Positions 6,738-15,555 of a DNA stretch of 64,000 nt are shown piece after piece. The notes under the pieces are model-generated. The model worked only from the letters and a program-made list of their open reading frames with translations, did not search any database and was not told the origin of the DNA. Numbering within the stretch: the stretch's first letter is position 1; each line of letters begins with the position of its first letter. The position numbers were made by a program, and so were the translations under genes. Source of the DNA: Lewinellaceae bacterium (GTDB lineage Bacteria; Bacteroidota; Bacteroidia; Chitinophagales; Saprospiraceae); the NCBI GenBank assembly GCA_020636405.1, contig JACJXW010000005.1, positions 434,001-498,000 of the forward strand. The letters are read 5' to 3'.

Positions 6738-8474
6738 ATGAAACCCAACTCCCTCTATCTCCTTTCTCTTCTTGCTCTGGCTTTGAACAACTGCGCCCCC
6801 GGCGGGCAGCCCGCCACCTCCGGCCCGGCCTATTTCTCTGTCACCTACAACGCCGAGAACGACAGCCTGCTCGACGGCCGCCTCTTGCTCCTGCTTTCCA
6901 AAAACAATGAGGACGAACCCCGGTTCCAGATCAGCAGCGGCCCCGCAACCCAGCTGGTTTTTGGCATCGACCTGGAAAACTGGGCGCCGGGAAAAGCAGC
7001 TACTTTCGACAGCACCGCTTTTGGCTACCCCATTGAGCGCCTGCTCGAAGTGCCGCCCGGCGAATACTACGTTCAGGCCTTATTCCATAAGTATGAAACC
7101 TTTAATCGCTCGGACGGGCATACCGTCAAACTGCCCATGGACCGTGGAGAAGGACAACACTGGAACCGTGCCCCCGGCAACCTCTACAGCCGCCCCGAAA
7201 AGGTGGCCTTTGATCCGGCCACTCCCGCCGCCATCAGTATCGAACTGGACCAGGAAATTCCGCCTATCGCTCCGCCGGAGGATAGCAAATATGTTAAACA
7301 CATCAGGATCCGCAGCCAGCTGCTGAGTGACTTCTGGGGCAGAGATATGCATCTGGGCGCCCACGTGCTGCTGCCTGAAGGATTCGATGAACATCCGGAA
7401 GTGAGGTACCCCCTGGCTATCATGCACGGCCACTTCCCCTCCGATTTCGGTGGCTGGCGCACCGAGCCGCCCGATACCACCCAACCTTGTAATTACAGTG
7501 ATCGCTTCCAGGTGGAATGTTACAACCGCATTGTACAGCAGGAAGCCTATGATTTCTATAAAATGTGGACAGGGCCTGATTTTCCCCGGGTGATCGCCAT
7601 CGAGATCCAGCACGCCAACCCGTACTATGATGATTCCTACGCTGTCAATTCCGCTAACCTTGGCCCCTACGGCGATGCCATCATGACGGAGCTTATTCCC
7701 TATATCGAAGAACAGTTCCGGGGTATTGGCGAGGGTTGGGCACGGTTTACTTACGGCGGCTCTACCGGTGGATGGGAAGCCCTCGCCGTACAAGTATTCT
7801 ATCCTGATGAATTCAACGGCTGTTACGCCGCATGTCCTGATCCCATCGATTTCCGCCATTACGTGACGGTCAACATCTACGAGGATAAAAACGCCTACTG
7901 GATCGACGGGGATTTTCGCCGGACGCCCCGCCCTGAACACCGCGATTATTTAGGCCACGTTTCCACCCTGATGATCGACTACAATCATATGGAACTCGCC
8001 CTGGGAACCAATAGCCGTTCCGGCGACCAGTACGACATCTGGCAAGCCGTCTATGGCCCGGTAGGCGATGATGGCTATCCCCAACCGATCTGGGATAAAT
8101 ACACCGGCGAGGTAGACCATCAGGTTGCGGAATATTGGAAGGAAAACTACGACCTGGCCTACATTATGAAACGCGACTGGAACACGCTGGGGCCCAAACT
8201 GAAAGGCAAGATCCATATTTACTGCGGAGACATGGACAATTACTACCTCAATAATGCGGTCTACTCCACCGAAGCATTCCTGGAAAGCACGGATCCCTAC
8301 TACGACGGCGAAGTGGACTACGGCGACCGCGCCGAACATTGCTGGAATGGCGACCACACCCAACCCAACTATATTTCCCGCCTGCGCTACCATCGTATGT
8401 TTATCCCCAAGTGGGCTGAGGAGGTAAAGGGAAGGGCGCCCAAAGGAGCGGACTTGATGAAGTGGAGGTATTGA
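6738..8474 (+). CDS. Lipoprotein alpha/beta-hydrolase (esterase D-like)
   Basis: About 579 residues. The lipobox is LNNC (Cys19), so it is probably an outer-membrane lipoprotein. Residues ~30-180 are a beta-rich N-terminal domain. The C-terminal part is an alpha/beta-hydrolase of the putative-esterase (enterochelin esterase/FrsA-like) type: YPLAIMHGHFP forms the oxyanion strand, and YGGSTGGWEA is the nucleophile elbow with Ser342. A possible acid is in IYCGDMDNYY and a possible catalytic His in AEHCWNGDH near the C-terminus. The substrate is unknown; carbohydrate esters or siderophores are possible. Start chosen at the second of two adjacent ATGs. Divergent from the HNH pair. Confidence 0.8.
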   Translation: MKPNSLYLLSLLALALNNCAPGGQPATSGPAYFSVTYNAENDSLLDGRLLLLLSKNNEDEPRFQISSGPATQLVFGIDLENWAPGKAATFDSTAFGYPIERLLEVPPGEYYVQALFHKYETFNRSDGHTVKLPMDRGEGQHWNRAPGNLYSRPEKVAFDPATPAAISIELDQEIPPIAPPEDSKYVKHIRIRSQLLSDFWGRDMHLGAHVLLPEGFDEHPEVRYPLAIMHGHFPSDFGGWRTEPPDTTQPCNYSDRFQVECYNRIVQQEAYDFYKMWTGPDFPRVIAIEIQHANPYYDDSYAVNSANLGPYGDAIMTELIPYIEEQFRGIGEGWARFTYGGSTGGWEALAVQVFYPDEFNGCYAACPDPIDFRHYVTVNIYEDKNAYWIDGDFRRTPRPEHRDYLGHVSTLMIDYNHMELALGTNSRSGDQYDIWQAVYGPVGDDGYPQPIWDKYTGEVDHQVAEYWKENYDLAYIMKRDWNTLGPKLKGKIHIYCGDMDNYYLNNAVYSTEAFLESTDPYYDGEVDYGDRAEHCWNGDHTQPNYISRLRYHRMFIPKWAEEVKGRAPKGADLMKWRY

Positions 8475-8492
8475 TAGGGGAGGATAAGTGTA

Positions 8493-9944
8493 TTAACCTT
8501 TGCTTCCCTCTTTGCCCAGGCGGATCAGGTTGTGGAAGCTCACCAGGCGCAGGCCCAGGGCGTAGGCTCCACCGGCTGCCAGGGTAGCCAGGAACCGCCA
8601 GAGCCAGCTTACATCCAGATAACTGTGAATGAGAAAACCGGTGAAAAAGGCCAGGGCCAGGAGCGCAGCAAAACGGAATAGGGTGTTAGGCGTATTGCCC
8701 GGCTCCATCAGCCTGTGGGCAAGGATCAGTTCGCAGGCCAGCACGCCGAATTGCGTCAGGCAGGTGGCTATAGCGGCGCCTTCGGCTTTGTAGGTTGGGA
8801 TCAGAAGCAGGTTAAGCGCCACATTGAACATCAGGCTTCCTGCGAAGATGTAATTGAGCTGCCGCAGGCTGCCATTGGCGACCAGCAGGGTGCCGAAGAT
8901 ATAGGTGCCGCAAACGGCGAAGAACCCTCCCATCAGATAGAGCAATACCCTGCCGGAATAAACCGAGCCACTATCATATAAGGCGACCATTACCTCTGTC
9001 CGGTAAAAGAACATGCCACAGAAAAGGGCCAGAGCGGCAGCGCCGATGAGGCGAAAGCTCATTTGCACGAGGCTCCCGGTTGCTTCCCCTCTCTGGATCA
9101 TGCCGGAGAAGATGGGCAATAAAAGGCCGGCAAAAAGAAAACCGATCATATTGCTGGCTTCGAACAGGCGAAAGGCCGAGGCGTAAAGGTCGGCTTCTAT
9201 CTCGCCGTCTGGCAACAGCCGTTCGATCATCACCCCGTCAATCCTGTTGTAGATGGAAGTAAGCAAGACCGCAAGCGCATAGGGGGCGCTCCGGCGCAGC
9301 AGCAGCAGCAGAAATGGCCAGCGGAAGCGAAAACGCAGCCTGGAGATCTGGCCGCGGATCACCCAGTAGGCCAGGGCTGCCGTTGCCCCCAGGGCTGCGG
9401 TCTGGGACCAGACGAACCATTCTATCCGAAATTGCCCGCGGAAGGCAGGAGTCCACAGCAGGATCCCGCAAATCACTATGAGGAGTAGCCGGTCGGTTAT
9501 GGAAAACAAGCTATCCAGCCTGTATTTGCCCAATCCGGATATATTGGACCGGAAAAAGAGGACCAGAGAACTGAGCATCTGGTTGACGGCAATGATGGCC
9601 AGTATGGGGAAGGCTTGGTTGCCGTAACCGGCAAGCCAGGCCATAATAAACACGGCAGAAAGGTAGATAAGGCCCAGAAGGCCTTTCAGGATCAGAATGT
9701 TGGGGAAGTATTTATCCAGCAAATGGCGGTGTTGGGCAATGTTGCGGTTGTTGAAATTCTGTATCCCAAAGTCATTGATGATCTGGAAAAGAAAAGTGAA
9801 ATTGAAGAGCGCAAAGTAGAGCCCGTAATCCCCCATCGGCACGGTGTTCTGGACTGTCCGGTCAATGCCGAACAGATAGAAAGGCTTGATCAGCAGGTTG
9901 ACCGCCAGCAGAAAGACGATATTGATCAGGAACTCGCGCTTCAT
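8493..9944 (-). CDS. Polysaccharide flippase (MATE/Wzx-like, MOP superfamily)
   Basis: 483 residues from MKREFLINIVFLLAVNLLIKP (ATG 9944). The frame stays open upstream to 10097, but those codons are the repeat DNA. It has about 12-14 hydrophobic helices spread over the whole length, the polysaccharide-biosynthesis pattern QNTVPMGDYGLYFALFNF near the start and GAAIATCLTQFGVL late. Such proteins flip lipid-linked oligosaccharides across the inner membrane. There are no glycosyltransferase neighbours, so it is a stand-alone flippase here; a GT2 gene lies 10 kb away. Confidence 0.85.
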   Translation of the reverse strand: MKREFLINIVFLLAVNLLIKPFYLFGIDRTVQNTVPMGDYGLYFALFNFTFLFQIINDFGIQNFNNRNIAQHRHLLDKYFPNILILKGLLGLIYLSAVFIMAWLAGYGNQAFPILAIIAVNQMLSSLVLFFRSNISGLGKYRLDSLFSITDRLLLIVICGILLWTPAFRGQFRIEWFVWSQTAALGATAALAYWVIRGQISRLRFRFRWPFLLLLLRRSAPYALAVLLTSIYNRIDGVMIERLLPDGEIEADLYASAFRLFEASNMIGFLFAGLLLPIFSGMIQRGEATGSLVQMSFRLIGAAALALFCGMFFYRTEVMVALYDSGSVYSGRVLLYLMGGFFAVCGTYIFGTLLVANGSLRQLNYIFAGSLMFNVALNLLLIPTYKAEGAAIATCLTQFGVLACELILAHRLMEPGNTPNTLFRFAALLALAFFTGFLIHSYLDVSWLWRFLATLAAGGAYALGLRLVSFHNLIRLGKEGSKG

Positions 9945-9969
9945 TCTTGAAGGCGAAGATAGGGGATTG

Positions 9970-10112
9970 AGCTGGATAAGTGTATCCGTGGATTCGTGTA
10001 TCCGTGGATTCGTTGATTCGTTGATTCGTGTATTCGTGTATCCGTGGATTCGTTGATTCGTTGATTCGGGAGTGCCCTCACATATATACCTATACACAAA
10101 AGCACTTATACA
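9970..10112. repeat. Intergenic fold-back repeat, locus 3
   Basis: The left arm (9975-10070) is a run of degenerate 8-mers: GGATTCGT, GTATTCGT, TTGATTCGT and GTATCCGT, with a longer word (GTATCCGTGGATTCGT) seen three times. The right arm (10082-10112) reads CTATACACAAAAGCACTTAT and ends CACTTTT, complementary in style to the left words. Translated, it gives low-complexity STNPRIHESTN strings that extend the flippase frame. Same family as loci 1, 2 and 4. Confidence 0.65.
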
Positions 10113-10118
10113 CTTTTC

Positions 10119-11357
10119 CTACTCATACCTCAGCGCTTCGATCGGGTCGAGGCGGGCGGCCTTCAGGGCAGGGTACAGCCCGGAGACGAGGCCTACCAGG
10201 GTGCAGGTGGCTACGGCGGTGAGGACCCAAGCCCAGGGGAAGAGGAACTTACCGTTGGCCAGGATAGCGACCACATTGCCGGCGGCAACTCCGAGGGCGA
10301 TGCCCACTGCTCCACCCATCTGACAGATGATGATGGCTTCGGAAAGGAACTGGATCATGATGGACCGCCGGTTGGCCCCTATGGCCTTGCAGATGCCGAT
10401 CTCCCGGGTGCGTTCGGTGACGGATACCAGCATGATGTTCATCAGGCCGATGGCGGCCCCGATCAGGGTAATGAAGCCGATACCGATGGCGGCAAGCCGG
10501 AAGTAGGTAGTATTCTCCTTGATGATGCCGATGAGGCTGTCGCTTTTGGTGATCTCGAAATCATCTTCCTGAGCCGCTTTCAGTCCACGGACATTTCTGA
10601 ACAGGCCCGTTGCGTAGTCGATACCGATGTCAACCTGGGTGGCGTCGTTGACCGCCACCAGTACATTGTAATTGGTATTGTCGGTGGCGTAGTAGCGCTT
10701 GGCAGCCTGTAGCGGGAAAAGAATGCGCCGGTCTTCGCTTTGATTCATACTGGACCCCTTGGATTTGAGGACGCCTACCACCTTAAGTTTGATGTTGCCG
10801 GCATAAATGAATTGGTTCAGCGCTTTATCGGCCCTTCCTTTGAAAAGGCCGGATAGGATCTCATCGCCAATGATGGTAATGTAACCGCCTTGCATGATCT
10901 CCCGATTGGTGAAATTGCGCCCGGCGGCGAGTTCGAAACCTTTAGCTTCCAGATAGTTTTCATCGATACCGAACATGGCCACATTGGGGTTGGTCTTCTC
11001 GTCCTGGTATTTGATGGCTGCTGTTCCGGTACAGAACATAGACACGGAAGTTCTGGCCGGAAAGTTGAAGCGCTCCTTGAATTCCATGGCCTGCTCGAAC
11101 GAGACCGGCTCTCCCCTTTTCTCCTGGCGCCCGCCCCTGTGCCCACGGATGCCCGAACCTTTAGGGTCGATATCGAAGGTGTTGGCGCCCAAAGACGACA
11201 GGTTGTCACTCAGAGAATTGATACCAACGTCTATAGCGGTAAGTATGCCGACCAGCGCCATGATGCCAAAGGCAATGATCATGAGAGTGAGAATGGCCCT
11301 GAGTAGGTTGGACCGCACAGCACGGAAGGCGAGTGTAATGTTTTCGCTTAATTTCAT
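10119..11357 (-). CDS. MacB-type ABC transporter permease
   Basis: 412 residues. N-terminal helix (about 18-42, LRAILTLMIIAFGIMALVGI), a large periplasmic MacB-PCD domain (about 50-270), then three helices (about 285-310, 335-365, 372-398) and the family end GLYPALKAARLDPIEALRYE. ERTREIGICKAIGANRRSIMIQFLSEA is the coupling-helix segment of FtsX/MacB permeases. MacB-type proteins extrude lipoproteins, toxins or macrolides by mechanotransmission; here the ATPase is a separate gene that is not nearby, so the partner must lie elsewhere. Confidence 0.93.
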   Translation of the reverse strand: MKLSENITLAFRAVRSNLLRAILTLMIIAFGIMALVGILTAIDVGINSLSDNLSSLGANTFDIDPKGSGIRGHRGGRQEKRGEPVSFEQAMEFKERFNFPARTSVSMFCTGTAAIKYQDEKTNPNVAMFGIDENYLEAKGFELAAGRNFTNREIMQGGYITIIGDEILSGLFKGRADKALNQFIYAGNIKLKVVGVLKSKGSSMNQSEDRRILFPLQAAKRYYATDNTNYNVLVAVNDATQVDIGIDYATGLFRNVRGLKAAQEDDFEITKSDSLIGIIKENTTYFRLAAIGIGFITLIGAAIGLMNIMLVSVTERTREIGICKAIGANRRSIMIQFLSEAIIICQMGGAVGIALGVAAGNVVAILANGKFLFPWAWVLTAVATCTLVGLVSGLYPALKAARLDPIEALRYE

Positions 11358-11373
11358 CGGCCGATGGATCTAG

Positions 11374-11425
11374 TAATATAGGTGCAAATTGCGCCCTAAT
11401 ATAGGTATAAGCTTTGCGCTTATCC
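11374..11425. repeat. Short direct and inverted repeats upstream of the MacB gene
   Basis: TAATATAGGT occurs at 11374-11383 and 11397-11406. Between the copies GGTGCAA/TTGCGCC forms a small stem, and TAAGC/GCTTA flank TTTGC just after. The rest of 11358-11503 shows nothing else. Possibly another decayed member of the fold-back repeats. Confidence 0.3.
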
Positions 11426-11503
11426 GAATTTGTTCGATGAAAGGGGGAAATCAATAGAGCTACTTCATCCCGCAGAACTTCAACGCTCCATCACTTCAGC
11501 TCC

Positions 11504-12295
11504 CTACCCAAACGCCCCCTTTATCACCTCGAGCATCTCCTTGCTCACCATGGGGTTGGCGGCAACGATCTCTCCCCCATACAGATAATCTTCTCCGCCC
11601 TGGAAATCGGTAACGGTTCCACCGGCTTCCCGGATTATGAAGGCGCCGCCGGCTACGTCCCAGGCGTTGAGGCCGTATTCGAAAAAGCCGTCGAAACGGC
11701 CGCAGGCGACATAAGCCAGGTCGACGGCGGCAGACCCCAAACGGCGAAGGCCCCGGCTGTGGCGCATGAAGTGCTCGAGCACCCCGAAGTATTCTTGTAT
11801 CCGGCTGTAATCGTGATAAGGGAACCCGGTAGCCAGGAGCGCCTGGGTCAGGGGCGCCCGCCGGCTCACCCGGATGGGCTGGCCGTTGAGAAAAGCCCCG
11901 CCCCCCTTCCAGGCGTAGAAGCATTCCTGCCGGTTGATCTCGTAAACGAGCCCCAGAACGGTGTGCCCTTCTTGTTGCAGCGCAATGCTGATGGAAAATA
12001 CGGGAAGCTGGAACAGGAAATTGGTGGTGCCGTCGAGCGGGTCGATGATCCATTGCAGGTCCCCGCTTTGATTGTCGACCGTATCTTCTTCCGTAAGGAA
12101 TACGCTACCGGGCAGCAATTGGCCCAGGGCTTCCACCAACTGCTCCTCCGCCGTTTTATCAACGTAACTTACCAGGCTGTTCAACCCCTTTTCTTCGATG
12201 TCGCCACCGGCTACCCGTCCCAGTTCCTGGCGGATGAAACGCCCGCTGCGTTCTACGATCGGGATGACTTGATTGCAGATCTTTTCTAGGTTCAT
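11504..12295 (-). CDS. suhB: Inositol monophosphatase family protein
   Basis: 263 residues from MNLEKICNQVIPIVERSGRF (ATG 12295); earlier codons come from simple-repeat DNA. All metal-site motifs are present: FLTEED (E69/E70), IIDPLDGTTNF (D85, D88, G89, T90) and WDVAGGAFIIREAGG (D213). These bind two or three Mg ions to hydrolyse inositol-1-phosphate or related sugar phosphates. In bacteria the same fold serves as SuhB or as a 3'-phosphoadenosine phosphatase, so the substrate is not fixed by sequence. It is probably cotranscribed with the hpt gene upstream. Confidence 0.88.
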   Translation of the reverse strand: MNLEKICNQVIPIVERSGRFIRQELGRVAGGDIEEKGLNSLVSYVDKTAEEQLVEALGQLLPGSVFLTEEDTVDNQSGDLQWIIDPLDGTTNFLFQLPVFSISIALQQEGHTVLGLVYEINRQECFYAWKGGGAFLNGQPIRVSRRAPLTQALLATGFPYHDYSRIQEYFGVLEHFMRHSRGLRRLGSAAVDLAYVACGRFDGFFEYGLNAWDVAGGAFIIREAGGTVTDFQGGEDYLYGGEIVAANPMVSKEMLEVIKGAFG

Positions 12296-12298
12296 GTG

Positions 12299-12377
12299 GG
12301 GAGTGAGTGAGTGAATGAATGAGGGAATGAATGAAGGAGTCTGGGTTATAATCATACCTCCGTTCCATCATTCCATT
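12299..12377. repeat. Intergenic fold-back repeat, locus 4
   Basis: A run of AATGA/GTGA words (GAGTGAGTGAATGAATGAG, GGAATGAATGAAGGAG) is followed by the complementary CCGTTCCATCATTCCATTTC at 12360-12379, giving an imperfect fold-back. Same architecture as loci 1-3 but with different words. It separates hpt from the suhB-like gene. Confidence 0.5.
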
Positions 12378-12923
12378 TCAATCCGCCAGTTGGTAGATGT
12401 CCGGAATATTGCGTCCCCGCCCGTCGTAGTCCAGGCCGTAGCCGATGACAAACTTCATAGGGATCTCAAATCCGGTGTATTGGATATCGATATCGCATTC
12501 CAGCGCCTCGGTCTTGACCAGCAAAGAGGCGATGGCCACGGAGGCAGGCTCCATCTCTGCCAGCTGAGGGAGAAACTCAGACATGGTATGGCCGGTGTCG
12601 ACGATGTCTTCAATAATGATCACATCCTGGCCTTTTACATCTTCCTTTTGCAGGCCGATCACCGTTTTTAATTTTCCCGAAGAGTTCAGCCCTTCATAAG
12701 AAGACAGGCGAATGAAGGTGATCGAACAGTCGATCGCACAGGCGCGAATGAGGTCGGCGGCAAACATGAAGGCGCCGTTCAGTACGGCCAGGAAGAGCGG
12801 GCTTTTCCCCTCGTAGTCCCGGCTGATCTGTTGGCCTATTTCACCGACCCGCTCGGCAATTTGCTCCTGGCTGAGGTAGGGCCGAAAGGCAAGGCCGTGT
12901 ACTTTAATGTGATCTTTCATCAT
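12378..12923 (-). CDS. hpt: Hypoxanthine phosphoribosyltransferase
   Basis: 181 residues, normal for the family. The PRPP loop VIIIEDIVDTGHT (E105, D106, D109-T112) and the flexible-loop segment SSYEGLNSSGKL are clear, as is FVIGYGLDYDGRGRNIPDI near the C-terminus. It salvages hypoxanthine and guanine to IMP and GMP in the cytoplasm. It starts 2 bp after the end of the M28 peptidase gene, so the two probably share a transcript. Two consecutive ATGs begin the frame (12923 and 12920). Confidence 0.95.
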   Translation of the reverse strand: MMKDHIKVHGLAFRPYLSQEQIAERVGEIGQQISRDYEGKSPLFLAVLNGAFMFAADLIRACAIDCSITFIRLSSYEGLNSSGKLKTVIGLQKEDVKGQDVIIIEDIVDTGHTMSEFLPQLAEMEPASVAIASLLVKTEALECDIDIQYTGFEIPMKFVIGYGLDYDGRGRNIPDIYQLAD

Positions 12924-12925
12924 TC

Positions 12926-14311
12926 CTATATTCCATATTTATCCAGCAAATAGACCAGGCTCATAATAGCGGAGGCCCCCAGTTCCAATTCTCGTTTATT
13001 GACGACATCCATACCGTCGATGGGGGTGTGGTGGTAGTCGAAGTAGCGTTGGGTGTCGGGCTCAAAACCGAAAAGCAATCCTTTTTGCTCCTTGAGCCCC
13101 GAGATATCTGCCCCTGAGCCGCCTTTTCGGAAAGCAAGCCCGTAAGGTTCCAGCAAAGGCAGCCATTCGATGGCTTTCAGGAATTTCTCGTTGAAGACGT
13201 CCTCGTGGCCGTCGGCAGTGAAGCCCCGCGGAGTAAAACCTCCCCGGTCAGACTCGATGGCGGACATGTGGTACTCTCCCTGTTCGTTCGACCATTTCCA
13301 ATAGGCGCGGGCGCCCCGCAGGCCATTTTCCTCGTTCATGAAAAGTACGCAGCGGATCGTCCGTTTGGGGCGATAGCCCAGCCGTTTGATCATATGCAGG
13401 ACCTCCATGGCCTGTACGCAACCGGCGCCGTCATCATGGGCGCCTGTACCGACATCCCAGGAGTCGAGATGGCCACCAACCAGGATGATGTCTTCCGGAA
13501 AATCGCTGCCTCTGATCTCACCGATGACATTGAAGGAAGGCACTTCTCCCAGGTTCTGTGGCGTGCTGCGCATGAAAACCCGAACGGGCTCCTCCTGGAG
13601 CAGGCGGCTGAGCAGTTCCGCCGCGCGGGTACTGATGGCCAGGGCAGGGATGGGAGTAATGCCCTCTTCATATACGGTCGAGCCGGTGTGGGGGATATCG
13701 TCTAGCCGGGTAGTTAAAGAACGGACCAGGACGCCGAGCGCCCCATAACGGGATGCCCGCGAAGCGCCCCATACCCGTTGGCCGGCCGCTTTACCGTAGG
13801 CGTTGAAGGTGTTGATCTGGGTGGGGTCCATGGCGCCATTGAAAAAGACGATCTTGTTGCGCAGGGCCTCGCCCAGGCTGTCCACCTGTTCCAGGTTCTT
13901 CACTTCCACAACTTCTGCCGTGAGTCCCATCGGGCCGGTACCGATGGAATTGCCCAGCGCCAGGGCGTTCAGCTCTATGGTGCCCATCTTGTGGGAATTG
14001 ACGATCCGCACTTGCTCTTTGTCCCCACGGACCCAATAGGGTACCATGCAGGGCTGCAACCAGACGCTGTCCAACTGCAGGGAGTCGAGCACCCGCCGGG
14101 TATATTCGACCGCTGCGGCAGACTGGGGTGATCCGGCCAGGCGCCCACCGATCCGCTGTGTCAGGAAATTCAGCCAGTCATAACAACGGCTTCGGGTCAG
14201 CCCCTCGTCATAGATCCGGCGAATAAAAAAGGCATCTTCCTCCTGGTTTTGTTCTTGCGCAATACCCAGTAGAGGAGAAAAAAGTAAGATAAGAAGGAGT
14301 AAACGATTCAT
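12926..14311 (-). CDS. Secreted M28 family metallopeptidase
   Basis: 461 residues. Signal peptide MNRLLLLILLFSPLLGIAQ. PA-domain-like insert around residues 120-250. The M28 zinc core is intact: VGGHLDSWDVG (H281), AHDDGAG (D293), FMNEENGLRG (E327/E328), AIESDRGG (E353 or D355) and YFDYHHTPIDG (H427/H428). Likely a periplasmic or extracellular aminopeptidase/carboxypeptidase Q-like enzyme that feeds peptide use. It heads the M28-hpt-suhB string. A TATCTTTG box on the minus strand at 14365-14372 may be its -7 element. Confidence 0.92.
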   Translation of the reverse strand: MNRLLLLILLFSPLLGIAQEQNQEEDAFFIRRIYDEGLTRSRCYDWLNFLTQRIGGRLAGSPQSAAAVEYTRRVLDSLQLDSVWLQPCMVPYWVRGDKEQVRIVNSHKMGTIELNALALGNSIGTGPMGLTAEVVEVKNLEQVDSLGEALRNKIVFFNGAMDPTQINTFNAYGKAAGQRVWGASRASRYGALGVLVRSLTTRLDDIPHTGSTVYEEGITPIPALAISTRAAELLSRLLQEEPVRVFMRSTPQNLGEVPSFNVIGEIRGSDFPEDIILVGGHLDSWDVGTGAHDDGAGCVQAMEVLHMIKRLGYRPKRTIRCVLFMNEENGLRGARAYWKWSNEQGEYHMSAIESDRGGFTPRGFTADGHEDVFNEKFLKAIEWLPLLEPYGLAFRKGGSGADISGLKEQKGLLFGFEPDTQRYFDYHHTPIDGMDVVNKRELELGASAIMSLVYLLDKYGI

Positions 14312-14690
14312 TGGAGCCGGCTTTCAATGCTTTTTGGATAAAAAAGTAGCTTTAAACCAGGCTCCAAAGATAAAATTTTCAAAGAAGGAAAATTTTTTTT
14401 CAGGGTGGTTATGCTTTTTTTGAACCCCTCGGAAGCCTCGGCCCGGAAATGTGCCCGGGTTTTTTCCAAAAAATAAGTTACCCGGATTTGAAAAATTATT
14501 TGGTAGAAAGCAAACCCCCGGAATAAAATTTCCAGGAAGGCGCTTTTTAGTTCATTTGTATTTGAATCAGAATTTGAATATTTCGGCCGATAACGGGGGG
14601 AGATGGCTCGGATATGGATTTTTTTAAAAGGAACGGCGCCTTTGATTTTACGGATTGAACGGTGGGCTGAATTTTTTATTAATTTTGTAA
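14312..14690. other. AT-rich intergenic region
   Basis: No frame here looks coding. Besides the possible M28 promoter (14365-14372), a weak stem CCCGG/CCGGG near 14443-14458 is followed by six T residues, a possible plus-strand terminator with no obvious gene upstream. The rest shows only A/T runs. The RNA gene at 14691-14820 follows. Confidence 0.3.
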
Positions 14691-14721
14691 TTGTATTTTT
14701 TACACAAAGTCCTTATATTTG
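14691..14721 (+). promoter_or_regulatory. Strong promoter of a small RNA
   Basis: TTG (14691-14693), exactly 20 bp, TATATTTG (14714-14721), a full match to the Bacteroidota housekeeping promoter. No coding frame follows; transcription would start near 14728. Confidence 0.65.
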
Positions 14722-14727
14722 TATTAT

Positions 14728-14819
14728 CAATCGAAACAAAGAGAGTTTCTCTCATAAAGAATAATTTGGTTTTATTTGGTTAGGGCTGAGGTAGTGCGCA
14801 AGCGCTGCCTCTTTTTTTT
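14728..14819 (+). ncRNA. Candidate small non-coding RNA, about 90 nt
   Basis: Bounded by a perfect promoter and a perfect terminator. It contains a first hairpin GAGAG-TTT-CTCTC (14741-14753), an unpaired middle with a repeated TTTGGTT, and the terminator stem. There is no ATG inside, so it is not a hidden peptide gene. It has no resemblance that I can see to SRP RNA, 6S RNA, tmRNA or RNase P. It lies between divergent and convergent minus-strand genes, so it is a free-standing gene. Confidence 0.6.
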
Positions 14820-14820
14820 T
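14788..14820 (+). terminator. Intrinsic terminator of the small RNA
   Basis: GAGGTAGTGC (14788-14797), loop GCAA, GCGCTGCCTC (14802-14811), with two wobble pairs, then nine T residues. The GNRA-type loop and long T run make this one of the clearest terminators in the window. Confidence 0.75.
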
Positions 14821-14858
14821 GCCGTTTCAGGAACACCCGATAAAACCAGCGCTTCGCT

Positions 14859-15413
14859 TTATTTTGTAAATTCCACTTCCACCATCACCTCTTTCTCCTG
14901 CGTCAAAGCAGTGGATTGGCGGCTCAATAACTTATAGCCCGCCCCAGGATAATACCACATTTCCTGGCCAACATCGGCCACGATGCTTTCTGTTCTGTTT
15001 TGAATGTGTATCTGCGACACCTGTTTACCCGAAAACCCGACTTCGAGCAAGTGGGTCTTCATGGATTTGTCCTTTGAGGTATAGGTGACCTGCCGGAGCT
15101 GGCCGTCCTGAAACGTGCTGTCTATCTGATATTTATCCAGCCAAGCTGTTTTATTGATGTCCGAGCGGGAAAAGATATCCAGCTCCTTTCTATAGTCCAG
15201 GGAATCAAATTTTTTTTCTTCGCTGCGGCCGTCTATGGCGATCCGTTTCAAAACTTCGGGCTGATTTTCCGAAAGGCGCTCTATCTCGCCCGCCATGTAT
15301 CCCTTCAGGTCGAAGAAGGCATCCGGGATGCGGACAGCTGGTTTTTCGCCATCTCTGGAACAGGCGGCTACTGCCAGCACCAGGAATGCCAGGTAGAGGA
15401 GTAGTTTTTTCAT
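14859..15413 (-). CDS. Hypothetical lipoprotein
   Basis: 184 residues from MKKLLLYLAFLVLAVAAC (ATG 15413). The lipobox AVAAC puts the lipidated Cys at residue 18. The mature part is soluble and mixed alpha/beta: FFDLKGYMAGEIERLSENQP, EKKFDSLDYRKELDIFSRSDINK, YQIDSTF, and a beta-rich C-terminus. I recognise this as a family of unknown function in Bacteroidota that sits on the envelope; no catalytic motif is seen. It stands alone between the small RNA and gpmI. Confidence 0.7.
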   Translation of the reverse strand: MKKLLLYLAFLVLAVAACSRDGEKPAVRIPDAFFDLKGYMAGEIERLSENQPEVLKRIAIDGRSEEKKFDSLDYRKELDIFSRSDINKTAWLDKYQIDSTFQDGQLRQVTYTSKDKSMKTHLLEVGFSGKQVSQIHIQNRTESIVADVGQEMWYYPGAGYKLLSRQSTALTQEKEVMVEVEFTK

Positions 15414-15555
15414 GTTGCGGTTTTGCATAATAAGTATATGGACACAAATAGTGAAACGGAAAACCGGGGCCAAGCCCGTGATATTCAGTCTCTCGCTAAT
15501 TCAGTCCATGTACTTAAACCGGGAAGGGCTGGGAAAGTTGCTGTGCGATCCCGTC

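Noticed and set aside
9970..10112. Regularly repeated words that could be mistaken for a CRISPR array
   Set aside because: The units are 7-8 bp, degenerate and have no spacers of constant length; the arms fold back on each other. No cas genes are near.
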